A stretch of DNA of 5,538 nucleotides, taken from positions 1 through 5,538 of the forward strand of contig JADFKG010000133.1 of assembly GCA_022565075.1 (NCBI GenBank), written 5' to 3'. Positions 1 to 4,245 of this stretch are shown one piece after another (the stretch's first letter is position 1; each line of letters opens with the position of its first letter). The notes beneath the pieces are model-generated. The model saw only the letters and a program-made list of their open reading frames with translations. It had not been told where the DNA came from and ran no database searches. Origin of the DNA: Chloroflexota bacterium. Its GTDB lineage: Bacteria > Chloroflexota > Dehalococcoidia > SM23-28-2 > RBG-16-64-32. A program made the translations under genes and the position numbers.

Positions 1-379
1 TGGTAACGGCGCGAAAGTGGCCTGGACGCATGCCGCCCTCCAACGGTTGGCTGACTTCTTCAACATCTACCCAAGTCTGGAAGCCTGGCGGGTACATGAT
101 CTCGGGGGTGGGCAGCCAAACCAGATCAACACCCTCGGCTTCCAGCAGGTTGAGGTCTTTGGGGGTATCGCGCGGGTAGGCATCCAGGTCTTCGTTGGGG
201 CCAAATTGGGCTGGGTTGACGAAGATGCTGACCACTACGGTGGCACAGCCGGCGCGAGCGCCCCGGACGAGCGAGAGGTGGCCTTCGTGGAGGAAGCCCA
301 TCGTGGGCACGAGGGCAACCGTGCCGGTGGCGGCGTCGCGGGCGGCGGTCATCTCGGAGGCGGTGGTGATGGTGCGCAT
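1..379 (-). CDS. panC: Pantothenate synthetase (pantoate--beta-alanine ligase), N-terminal part, runs off the left edge
   Basis: PanC is the cytoplasmic enzyme that condenses pantoate with beta-alanine, using ATP through a pantoyl-adenylate intermediate, in the last step of pantothenate synthesis. The visible 126 residues (family length is about 280) start [10 protein letters not shown]. They contain the nucleotidyltransferase signature [15 protein letters not shown] (about residues 24-38, with the HxGH motif HEGH). Next come [21 protein letters not shown] (residues 50-70) and [15 protein letters not shown] near the edge, all diagnostic of PanC. The reading frame is open to position 1, so the gene is cut by the window and not broken. 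No Shine-Dalgarno sequence precedes the ATG; a -10-like TAAACT lies exactly 7 nt upstream, so the mRNA may be leaderless. It lies downstream of panD, an SDR gene and panB on the same strand, separated from them by a dockerin-repeat gene. Identification is firm. Confidence 0.97.
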   Translation of the reverse strand, partial: MRTITTASEMTAARDAATGTVALVPTMGFLHEGHLSLVRGARAGCATVVVSIFVNPAQFGPNEDLDAYPRDTPKDLNLLEAEGVDLVWLPTPEIMYPPGFQTWVDVEEVSQPLEGGMRPGHFRAVT

Positions 380-386
380 GGGGTTT

Positions 387-392
387 AGTTTA
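387..392 (-). promoter_or_regulatory. Possible -10 element for a leaderless panC transcript
   Basis: On the minus strand TAAACT lies with exactly 7 nt between it and the panC ATG, the distance expected if transcription begins at the start codon. There is no Shine-Dalgarno sequence in the 53-nt gap. No convincing -35 box is visible 16-18 nt upstream, so this is a suggestion only. Confidence 0.35.
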
Positions 393-432
393 TGCGCACG
401 GGAGCCAGATCCTCTGCTACAGAGACACGCTA

Positions 433-1206
433 TCAGCCAATTTTGGTCCAGGTGCCGCAATTACTGGCCTCGAAGGCGACGTCGCCCGGCTTAATCTCCA
501 CGGTCTGAATCGCAGTTGAGATTCCGTTCGAAATGATGTCGCCGAGTTCGCCACCGAGTCCGCTCAGACGCGCCCAGTAACAGAAGCCAGAGGAGTCGCT
601 ATTGCGCCAGATGCCGGGCTGGATATCGAACCCCACGAGCCAAGTGCCATCGCCGAACGTCTGAGATGTCGGCTGGGGAGTAGGAGTCGGGGTCACAGGC
701 GGGCTAGTCGGTGTCTGAGTAGCCGCGGCAGCCGTCGGTGTGGGAGTGGGAGTGGGAACAGACGGCTGCGTGGCCGTCGGAACGGCAGTGAAGGAAGGTT
801 TCGGTGGCAGAGTCTGTGCCGGCGTCGGGGAGCTCACGTTGCTCCCGATGGCATCACAGCCGCCCGGGAGGTTGACGTTCAGCCCAGCGTCGTGCCGGAG
901 CAGCAAGAGGCTGTCGACGGGATTGACGGAGCCATCGCAGTTCATGTCGCCCTTAGAATTGACCGCGGATGAGCCGCGGGCGGCGACCCCCACGCTGCCG
1001 ATGGCGTCACAGCCGGCTGGCAGATTGACGCTGAGTCCCGCATCATGCCGGAGCAACAAGAGGCTGTCGACTGGATTTACGGACGCATCGCAGTTCAGGT
1101 CACCCTTGACTTCGACGGGCGACGCTCCGGCGATCATTACGGCGGAGACCAGGACCACGATGATCCCGATGCTGAAGACGAGTACGGAACTGTAGACGAT
1201 GCGCAT
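433..1206 (-). CDS. Secreted protein with two dockerin-type Ca-binding repeats, Pro/Thr linker and a C-terminal Cys-pair domain
   Basis: The 257-residue protein begins with a basic residue and a long hydrophobic segment (about residues 8-28, ending near AGASP). This is a signal peptide or membrane anchor, so the protein acts outside the cytoplasm. Two dockerin-like repeats follow, residues 35-71 and 86-122, 33 of 37 residues identical. Each has an EF-hand-type calcium loop (D36, N38, D40, S42, D47; and D87, N89, D91, S93, D98) followed by a [11 protein letters not shown] helix and a GCDAIGS end; C39/C66 and C90/C117 could form disulfides. Residues about 126-185 are a Pro/Thr/Ala-rich linker. 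The C-terminal domain (about 186-257; [41 protein letters not shown]) resembles an uncharacterised module of actinobacterial and Chloroflexota lipoproteins; C209 and C250 probably pair. No catalytic domain and no cohesin partner are visible. It sits oddly between panB and panC and has no evident role in pantothenate synthesis. An AGAGGA sequence lies about 13 nt before the ATG. Confidence 0.88.
   Translation of the reverse strand: MRIVYSSVLVFSIGIIVVLVSAVMIAGASPVEVKGDLNCDASVNPVDSLLLLRHDAGLSVNLPAGCDAIGSVGVAARGSSAVNSKGDMNCDGSVNPVDSLLLLRHDAGLNVNLPGGCDAIGSNVSSPTPAQTLPPKPSFTAVPTATQPSVPTPTPTPTAAAATQTPTSPPVTPTPTPQPTSQTFGDGTWLVGFDIQPGIWRNSDSSGFCYWARLSGLGGELGDIISNGISTAIQTVEIKPGDVAFEASNCGTWTKIG
845..1107. 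repeat. Two tandem 110-bp direct repeats encoding the dockerin units (153-bp period)
   Basis: Positions 845-954 and 998-1107 align without gaps at an offset of 153 bp (51 codons). By hand count 92 of 110 bases are identical. The core encoding the [11 protein letters not shown] helix is nearly identical, and most changes elsewhere are at third codon positions. This indicates internal duplication followed by divergence under selection for the protein sequence. Confidence 0.85.
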
Positions 1207-1245
1207 GACCCACCCCGATTTCCTCTAATCTGAACGGCATCGCGC

Positions 1246-1251
1246 AGGATA
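1246..1251 (-). promoter_or_regulatory. Possible extended -10 promoter for the dockerin-repeat gene
   Basis: On the minus strand TATCCT is preceded by TGG, an extended -10 arrangement. It would place the transcription start near 1239 and leave a leader of about 33 nt containing the AGAGGA element. No good -35 box is present. It would allow the gene to be expressed independently of panB upstream. Confidence 0.3.
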
Positions 1252-1288
1252 CCACATGCGCTGTGCCTTCGCCTGAAGCAAGATGCGG

Positions 1289-1325
1289 CCCCGCTCATCC
1301 TTCGAGAGCCTCAGGACGAGCGGGG
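1289..1325. repeat. REP-like dispersed hairpin between panB and the dockerin-repeat gene
   Basis: The arms 1289-1301 and 1313-1325 are 13 nt each and pair at 12 of 13 positions, with the remaining pair a wobble on one strand, around an 11-nt loop. The internal wording (TCCTTCGAGAG...CTCAGGACGAG) belongs to a palindrome type I recognise as recurring between genes in many high-GC environmental genomes, including Chloroflexota. There is no T-run on either side, so it is not a classical intrinsic terminator. It lies 27 nt beyond the panB stop and may protect the 3' end of the panB mRNA or simply be a mobile repeat. Confidence 0.65.
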
Positions 1326-1351
1326 AGAGACGTGGGAGCGGTTGTGTCGTA

Positions 1352-2200
1352 CTAGTGAGCCGGCGTGGTCTCGGTCGGGGTCGCTGCGGCCGGCTTCTTG
1401 ATGAAGGACTCCTTCTCGGTAGGGAAGGAGCCGTCACGGACGTCGGCGGCGTAGGCCTTGAGCGCCTCGACGATCGTGGGGCCGAGGTTGGCGTAGCGCC
1501 CCGCGTGCCTGGGGACGAAGTCGCTGAAGAGGCCGAGGAGGTCGTGCCAGACCTGGACCTGGCCATCGCAGCCCCAGCCGGCGCCGATGCCGATCGTCGG
1601 GATGTCGAGCTTTTCGGTGATGATCTCGGCGACGCGGACGGGTACGGCCTCGAGGACGATGGCGTAGGCGCCGGCTTCCTGGAGCGCCATGGCGTCGTTG
1701 AGGATGCGGACGGCGGCGGCCGGGGTCTTGCCCTGCACCTTGTAGCCGCCGAGCTGGTTGATCGATTGTGGCGTGAGGCCGAGGTGGCCCATGACGGGGA
1801 TGCCCGCCTGGGTGAGGCGGCGGACGGTATCGGCGACGTGTTTGCCGCCTTCGAGCTTGACGGACTGTGCGCCGCCTTCCTTGAGCAGGCGGGCGGCGTT
1901 GCGGAGGGCGTCTTCGGGGCTGGTCTGGAAGCTGCCGAAGGGCATATCGGCGATGACGTGCGTGCGCTGCGTAGCCCGGACGACGGGCTTCACGTGGTGC
2001 ACCATCTCGTCCATCGTGACGGGGACGGTGGAGTCGTAGCCGAGGACGACGTTGCCGAGGCTGTCGCCGACGAGGATGAGGGGGATGCCGGCCTCTTCGA
2101 CGAAGCGGGCGGAGGAGTATTCGTAGGCGGTGATCATGACGATCTTCTCGCCTCGCTCCTTCATCGCCTTGAGGTCTGTGATGGCGGTTCGCTTCTTCAT
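1352..2200 (-). CDS. panB: 3-methyl-2-oxobutanoate hydroxymethyltransferase (ketopantoate hydroxymethyltransferase)
   Basis: PanB transfers a hydroxymethyl group from 5,10-methylene-tetrahydrofolate to 2-oxoisovalerate to give ketopantoate, the committed step of the pantoate branch. The 282-residue protein shows the family motifs in order: ITAYEYSSARFVEEAG (23-38), VGDSLGNVVLGYDSTVPVT (44-62), ADMPFGSFQ (84-92), KLEGG (115-119), GHLGLTPQS (138-146), LEAVP (183-187) and GIGAG..CDGQV.VWHDLLG (204-223). The expected metal and catalytic residues are present: D46, D85, E117 and E184. The tail after about residue 268 is a short Ala/Pro/Thr-rich extension; the E. coli enzyme is about 264 residues. 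The frame stays open 142 codons further upstream, but that part lies inside the SDR gene. The ATG at 2200 is chosen because GGGAGGT ends 6 nt before it and family homology begins there. It is third in the panD-SDR-panB run, 50 nt after the SDR stop. Confidence 0.98.
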   Translation of the reverse strand: MKKRTAITDLKAMKERGEKIVMITAYEYSSARFVEEAGIPLILVGDSLGNVVLGYDSTVPVTMDEMVHHVKPVVRATQRTHVIADMPFGSFQTSPEDALRNAARLLKEGGAQSVKLEGGKHVADTVRRLTQAGIPVMGHLGLTPQSINQLGGYKVQGKTPAAAVRILNDAMALQEAGAYAIVLEAVPVRVAEIITEKLDIPTIGIGAGWGCDGQVQVWHDLLGLFSDFVPRHAGRYANLGPTIVEALKAYAADVRDGSFPTEKESFIKKPAAATPTETTPAH

Positions 2201-2217
2201 GTTGTCACCTCCCGGTG

Positions 2218-2236
2218 GGCGCCCGAACGGGTCGCC
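2218..2236 (-). promoter_or_regulatory. Bulged-A hairpin in the SDR-panB gap, similar to the first hairpin of the pan leader
   Basis: In the minus-strand RNA, GGCG, a bulged A, CCC, loop GUUC, GGG, CGCC form a 7-bp stem with one unpaired adenosine at 2232. It lies just 5' of the panB ribosome-binding site (2207-2213). The layout and bulged A match the hairpin at 3722-3739, with one compensatory pair change. Chance formation in GC-rich DNA cannot be excluded. Confidence 0.4.
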
Positions 2237-2250
2237 GCCTGCGGTCTTGC

Positions 2251-3066
2251 TTACCAGGTGAGTCCCATCTGTTGGCGCATCGCTTGCTCGAACTGTTCGA
2301 ACGTCAGGCTCTTGAGCGCGGCTACCACCATGTTGGCGTCCGGGCCAACGGGGTAGCGGAACTTGTCTCCGATCTCGATCGCTTCGATGATGGCGTTGGC
2401 AACGTCGGAGGGCTGCGAGCCGCCGCCCTCTGCGAGCTTCTCGGCCCCCTTCTCCCAGTCGTGGAGCATCTCTGTGTAGGGCGACTCCTCGCCGGCGGCA
2501 GCGCCGACGAGTCTGCGGTTTTCGCCGAAGGGTGTTTCGACGCCGCCGGGCTCGATGAGGTGGACGCGGATGCCGAAGTGGCCGAGTTCGAACTTCAAGG
2601 ATTCGCTGAGCGCCTCCAGCGCCCACTTGGAGGCAGCGTAGAGGCCGTTGAGCGGCGCACCGACGCGACCGGCGATGGAGGAGACGTTGACGATGACGCC
2701 GTTTTGCCTCGTGCGCATGCCCGGTGTGACGGCCGACATGAGGCGGAAGGGGCCGTAGACGTTGGTCTCGAACTGGTCTTTGAGGTCGTCGACGGTCATC
2801 TCTTCGAGCGGGCCCCAGACCTCGAAGCCGGCGTTGTTGACGAGGACGTCGATCTCGCCGGCCTGGGCCAGAGCGGCGTCGACGGAGGCTTGCTCGCGAA
2901 CGTCCAGCTCGAGGACGGTGACGTTATCGGTGGAGGCGAGGTCGCCGGCCCTGGCAGCGTTGCGGACGGTGGCGAAGACGTTGTAGCCCCTGGCGGCGAG
3001 CTGGCCGGCGGTGGCATGGCCGATGCCGCCAGTGGAACAGCCGGTGATCAGTACGGACTTGGACAT
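2251..3066 (-). CDS. Short-chain dehydrogenase/reductase (classical SDR, probably NADP(H)-dependent)
   Basis: This is a 271-residue cytoplasmic oxidoreductase of the classical SDR superfamily with a Rossmann fold. The cofactor motif TGCSTGGIG is at 8-16, D55 follows beta-3, NNAG is at 77-80 and the active-site Asn is N102 in TNVYGPF. The catalytic triad is S130 (NVSSIAG), Y143 and K147 (YAASK), and PGGVETPF is at 173-180. R35 after beta-2 (FATVRN) is of the kind that favours NADP(H). The overall pattern is like the 17-beta-HSD-type subgroup, whose substrates are diverse, so the substrate cannot be read from the sequence. The start is fixed by AAGGAGG, which overlaps the panD TAA stop; only 9 nt separate the genes, so the two are probably translationally coupled. 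Its place between panD and panB, with no panE or ilvC visible, makes ketopantoate reduction a possible role. That is inference; no SDR ketopantoate reductase is known to me. Confidence 0.93.
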   Translation of the reverse strand: MSKSVLITGCSTGGIGHATAGQLAARGYNVFATVRNAARAGDLASTDNVTVLELDVREQASVDAALAQAGEIDVLVNNAGFEVWGPLEEMTVDDLKDQFETNVYGPFRLMSAVTPGMRTRQNGVIVNVSSIAGRVGAPLNGLYAASKWALEALSESLKFELGHFGIRVHLIEPGGVETPFGENRRLVGAAAGEESPYTEMLHDWEKGAEKLAEGGGSQPSDVANAIIEAIEIGDKFRYPVGPDANMVVAALKSLTFEQFEQAMRQQMGLTW

Positions 3067-3070
3067 GGGG

Positions 3071-3078
3071 CCTCCTTA
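3071..3078 (-). promoter_or_regulatory. SDR ribosome-binding site overlapping the panD stop codon
   Basis: On the minus strand TAAGGAGG merges the panD TAA with a full Shine-Dalgarno sequence, and the SDR ATG follows after 4 more nt. This arrangement typically couples translation of the second gene to termination on the first, tying SDR output to PanD output. Confidence 0.8.
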
Positions 3079-3456
3079 GGCTGGTAGGGCCTCGCGTACG
3101 CCATCGGAGGTACGGACGATGCGGTTGTCTCCGTCGACGTAGACGAGGCGTGGGCGATAGCTGTCGAGTTCGGACTCGGCGAGTTGCATGTAGCTGATGA
3201 TGATGACGATATCGCCGGCGTCGATGAGCCGGGCGGCGGCGCCGTTGAGGACGACTTCGCCCTCGCCGCGCGTGCCTTCGATGGCGTAGGTGACGAGGCG
3301 GGCGCCGTTATTGCAGTCGACGACGTGGACTTGCTCGTGGGGCAGGATGTCGGCCGCTTCCATGAGTACGGGGTCGAGGGTGATGGAGCCTTCGTAGTCG
3401 ACGTCGGCGCCGGTGCAGGTCGCCCTGTGTATCTTGCTCTTGAGCATGGTCCGCAT
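3076..3456 (-). CDS. panD: Aspartate 1-decarboxylase proenzyme (pyruvoyl-dependent)
   Basis: PanD decarboxylates L-aspartate to beta-alanine, supplying the second substrate of PanC. The 126-residue length matches the family. The start reads MRTMLKSKIHRATCTGADVD and the self-cleavage site is YEGS at 21-24: cleavage between G23 and S24 converts the serine to the catalytic pyruvoyl group. Other expected residues are K9 region (KIHRA), R53 and T56-Y57 in ARLVTYAIEGTRGEGEV, and NGAAARL at 71-77, followed by GDIVIIISY. The reading frame is open further upstream to 3630, but the ATG at 3456 is preferred: AGGAGGT lies 8 nt before it and homology starts there. The ATG at 3447 is too far from the ribosome-binding site. 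It is the first gene of the pan run, preceded by a structured leader with a terminator and by repeats. Confidence 0.97.
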   Translation of the reverse strand: MRTMLKSKIHRATCTGADVDYEGSITLDPVLMEAADILPHEQVHVVDCNNGARLVTYAIEGTRGEGEVVLNGAAARLIDAGDIVIIISYMQLAESELDSYRPRLVYVDGDNRIVRTSDGVREALPA

Positions 3457-3461
3457 TTGTT

Positions 3462-3476
3462 CGCACCTCCTGTGCG
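3462..3476 (-). promoter_or_regulatory. Hairpin presenting the panD Shine-Dalgarno sequence in its loop
   Basis: In the mRNA, CGCAC (3476-3472) and GUGCG (3466-3462) pair perfectly around a 5-nt loop AGGAG, the core of the panD ribosome-binding site. Part of the AGGAGGT element is thus in the stem and the rest in a tight loop. This could lower or tune initiation; no ligand or temperature response can be inferred. Confidence 0.45.
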
Positions 3477-3510
3477 GTGTTTTCCGCTTGTCGCCGCCGC
3501 CCCCGCCTTT

Positions 3511-3532
3511 GGACAGACCTGAAGGTCTGTCC
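3511..3532. repeat. Near-perfect palindrome in the panD leader (REP-like)
   Basis: GGACAGACCT and AGGTCTGTCC are perfect 10-bp inverted arms separated by GA. In RNA this gives a 9-bp stem with a 4-nt loop. It lacks a T-run, so it is not a terminator. The wording looks like a dispersed intergenic element; copies elsewhere in the genome would prove that. Confidence 0.7.
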
Positions 3533-3584
3533 CTACGACTACTGTCTCTACGACTACGACCGTAGTCTGTCCCTACGACCGTAG
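3525..3584. repeat. Cluster of short direct repeats (TCTGTCCCTACGAC type) next to the palindrome
   Basis: GTCTGTCCCTACGAC occurs exactly at 3525-3539 and 3565-3579 (40-bp offset), with a variant CTGTCTCTACGAC at 3542-3554. CTACGACCGTAG occurs at 3554-3565 and 3573-3584 (19-bp offset). The first copy starts inside the right arm of the palindrome, so the cluster looks like partial, shuffled copies of one repeat end. It separates the terminator at 3600 from panD. Confidence 0.75.
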
Positions 3585-3599
3585 AGGGCCGGGCCCACG

Positions 3600-3627
3600 A
3601 AAAAACCCTTTCGGCAATCCGAAAGGG
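3600..3627 (-). terminator. Intrinsic terminator at the end of the pan leader RNA
   Basis: In the minus-strand RNA, CCCUUUCGG (3627-3619), loop AUUG and CCGAAAGGG (3614-3606) form a perfect 9-bp stem followed directly by six U residues (3605-3600). It is a textbook Rho-independent terminator in that direction only. It lies about 110 nt after the predicted start of transcription and 144 nt before panD, so it either ends a small RNA or acts as an attenuator for the pan operon. Confidence 0.92.
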
Positions 3628-3739
3628 CACGTCTCCGCGCGCTGAGCGCTCTATGTGCCGTCTCGGCCGGTATGGTCCAAGCGGGTCCTGGCGTCTGTTC
3701 TGCCCTTGCGGGCATCTTGTAGCCGCCCAAAGGGTCGGC
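3600..3739 (-). ncRNA. Structured leader RNA / attenuator upstream of panD, candidate pan-type RNA
   Basis: An RNA of about 140 nt is bounded by a strong promoter and a perfect terminator and has no credible ORF. Visible helices in order are: GCCG-A-CCC/GGG-CGGC with bulged A3735 (3739-3722); UGCCC-GCAA-GGGCA with a GNRA tetraloop (3714-3701); a GC-rich middle section; GGCAC/GUGCC (3659-3655 with 3630-3626), which encloses GCGC-UCA-GCGC; and then the terminator, whose first two bases overlap the preceding stem. I could not match it to tRNA, 5S, 6S, SRP, tmRNA or T-box landmarks. The 'pan' motif reported upstream of panB, panC and panD genes in Chloroflexi, Firmicutes and Deltaproteobacteria is described as having conserved bulged adenosines, and genomic context fits, but the exact consensus is not checked. 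Alternatives are an independent small RNA or an unrelated riboregulator. Confidence 0.6.
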
Positions 3740-3745
3740 GGGTTT

Positions 3746-3773
3746 AGTGTAGCAAAGGGGGAAAAGCTGTCAA
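3746..3773 (-). promoter_or_regulatory. Sigma70-type promoter of the pan leader and operon
   Basis: On the minus strand there is a consensus -35 TTGACA (3773-3768), a 16-nt spacer and -10 TACACT (3751-3746). The -10 is preceded by TGC, an extended -10. The predicted start is near 3739, exactly where the first leader helix begins. No comparable promoter is visible between the terminator and panD, so operon expression probably depends on read-through from here. Confidence 0.85.
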
Positions 3774-3795
3774 CGTTGTGCTTTGGCGCACAAAT

Positions 3796-3826
3796 GAAAA
3801 CGGAGCCTGGTGGGGGCTCCGTTTTC
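3796..3826 (-). terminator. Long A/T-flanked terminator hairpin after the small gene, possibly bidirectional
   Basis: The arms 3796-3807 and 3815-3826 form a perfect 12-bp stem (GAAAACGGAGCC with GGCTCCGTTTTC) around a 7-nt loop. The outer part is A/T on both sides, so a U-run is produced in either direction. It follows the stop of the small minus-strand gene by about 30 nt and ends about 22 bp before the pan promoter -35, insulating the pan operon from upstream transcription. Confidence 0.82.
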
Positions 3827-3856
3827 GAAGGAGGCCAAGCACAGCGTGCTTGCGAG

Positions 3857-4042
3857 TTAGAAACGGCCGGGCGGGGAGTTGAAGCCCCCAGACGTGGCCT
3901 GTTGCGGGGCCAATTCGCGCCTGATGGAAAGATCTAGCGCGTCTCTGTGAACCTGCTTCGTTGACTCGGACTTGCCGTCGTGCTTAATGATGGCTGTCTT
4001 AGTCGGGTTGCCTTTCGGCTTCTTGCGAAACGGGTTCACCAT
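3857..4042 (-). CDS. Small basic protein of unknown function (61 aa)
   Basis: This short gene encodes a lysine/arginine-rich, soluble-looking protein. The first part (MVNPFRKKPKGNPTKTAIIK) is strongly basic, residues about 24-46 could form a charged helix, and the last 15 residues are Gly/Pro/Ser-rich and probably disordered. There is no signal peptide or membrane segment. Evidence that it is a real gene: AAAGGG lies about 8 nt before the ATG, and a strong terminator hairpin begins 30 nt after the TAA. The frame also lies in a stretch otherwise without genes. I do not recognise the family. It is divergent from the thiolase gene and shares its 203-bp upstream region. It may instead be a chance frame; its codon use is less GC-rich at third positions than that of the pan genes. 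Confidence 0.55.
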   Translation of the reverse strand: MVNPFRKKPKGNPTKTAIIKHDGKSESTKQVHRDALDLSIRRELAPQQATSGGFNSPPGRF

Positions 4043-4115
4043 TCTTGTGCCCTTTCAGGTCTCGTCTGTTGTCCGGTCGTGTGAAGCCAGTTTGCGCCCT
4101 CCAGGTGAACAGGCG

Positions 4116-4144
4116 GGTTAACCAGCGCCGAACTTAGGTTAACC
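4116..4144. promoter_or_regulatory. Paired GGTTAACC palindromes, candidate operator
   Basis: Perfect 8-bp palindromes GGTTAACC occur at 4116-4123 and 4137-4144, each followed by A. They are 21 bp apart, two helical turns, so the same face of DNA would be presented. A weaker GGTAAACG starts 11 bp further on at 4148. This lies in the divergent region between the small gene and the thiolase gene, about 45-75 bp upstream of the candidate thiolase -10. It suits a dimeric regulator binding cooperatively. The regulator is not identifiable here. Confidence 0.5.
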
Positions 4145-4188
4145 AACGGTAAACGGTTGTCGCGGCCCGAAGCCGGGATCCAGCGCTA

Positions 4189-4197
4189 TGCTAGACT
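4189..4197 (+). promoter_or_regulatory. Possible extended -10 promoter for the thiolase gene
   Basis: TGC followed by TAGACT (4192-4197) makes an extended -10, predicting a start near 4204 and a leader of about 42 nt. The expected -35 position is GC-rich and does not match consensus, as often seen for activator-dependent or extended -10 promoters. Confidence 0.4.
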
Positions 4198-4245
4198 GAC
4201 GCCTGCCAAGCAGAGGAATACGTACGCACCAGGAGGTCGCCCATC

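Noticed and set aside
17..388. Plus-strand 123-codon frame
   Set aside because: It is antisense to panC, whose motifs are unmistakable on the other strand; the translation is Gly/Ala-rich with no family features.
1283..2356. Plus-strand 357-codon frame
   Set aside because: It is antisense to panB and crosses into the SDR gene. Its Gly/Asp/Val-rich composition is typical of the opposite strand of a GC-rich gene, and it has no recognisable domain.
2201..2626. Upstream extension of the panB reading frame
   Set aside because: It overlaps the SDR gene in another frame, reads as Arg-rich nonsense, and PanB homology and the ribosome-binding site both define the start at 2200.
3525..3584. CRISPR array
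   Set aside because: The direct repeats are only 12-15 bp, irregularly spaced (19 and 40 bp), and overlap one another; there are no regular spacers or cas genes.
3457..3630. Upstream extension of the panD reading frame
   Set aside because: It runs through repeats and the terminator region. PanD homology begins at MRTMLKSK, which has a proper ribosome-binding site.
3600..3739. tRNA, 5S, 6S, SRP RNA or T-box
   Set aside because: None of the landmark sequences or overall shapes of these RNAs could be found by eye; the operon context favours a cis-acting leader, though a covariance search is needed to be sure.
3653..3937. Plus-strand 94-codon frame
   Set aside because: It runs through the pan promoter and a strong terminator hairpin, with no ribosome-binding site or domain.
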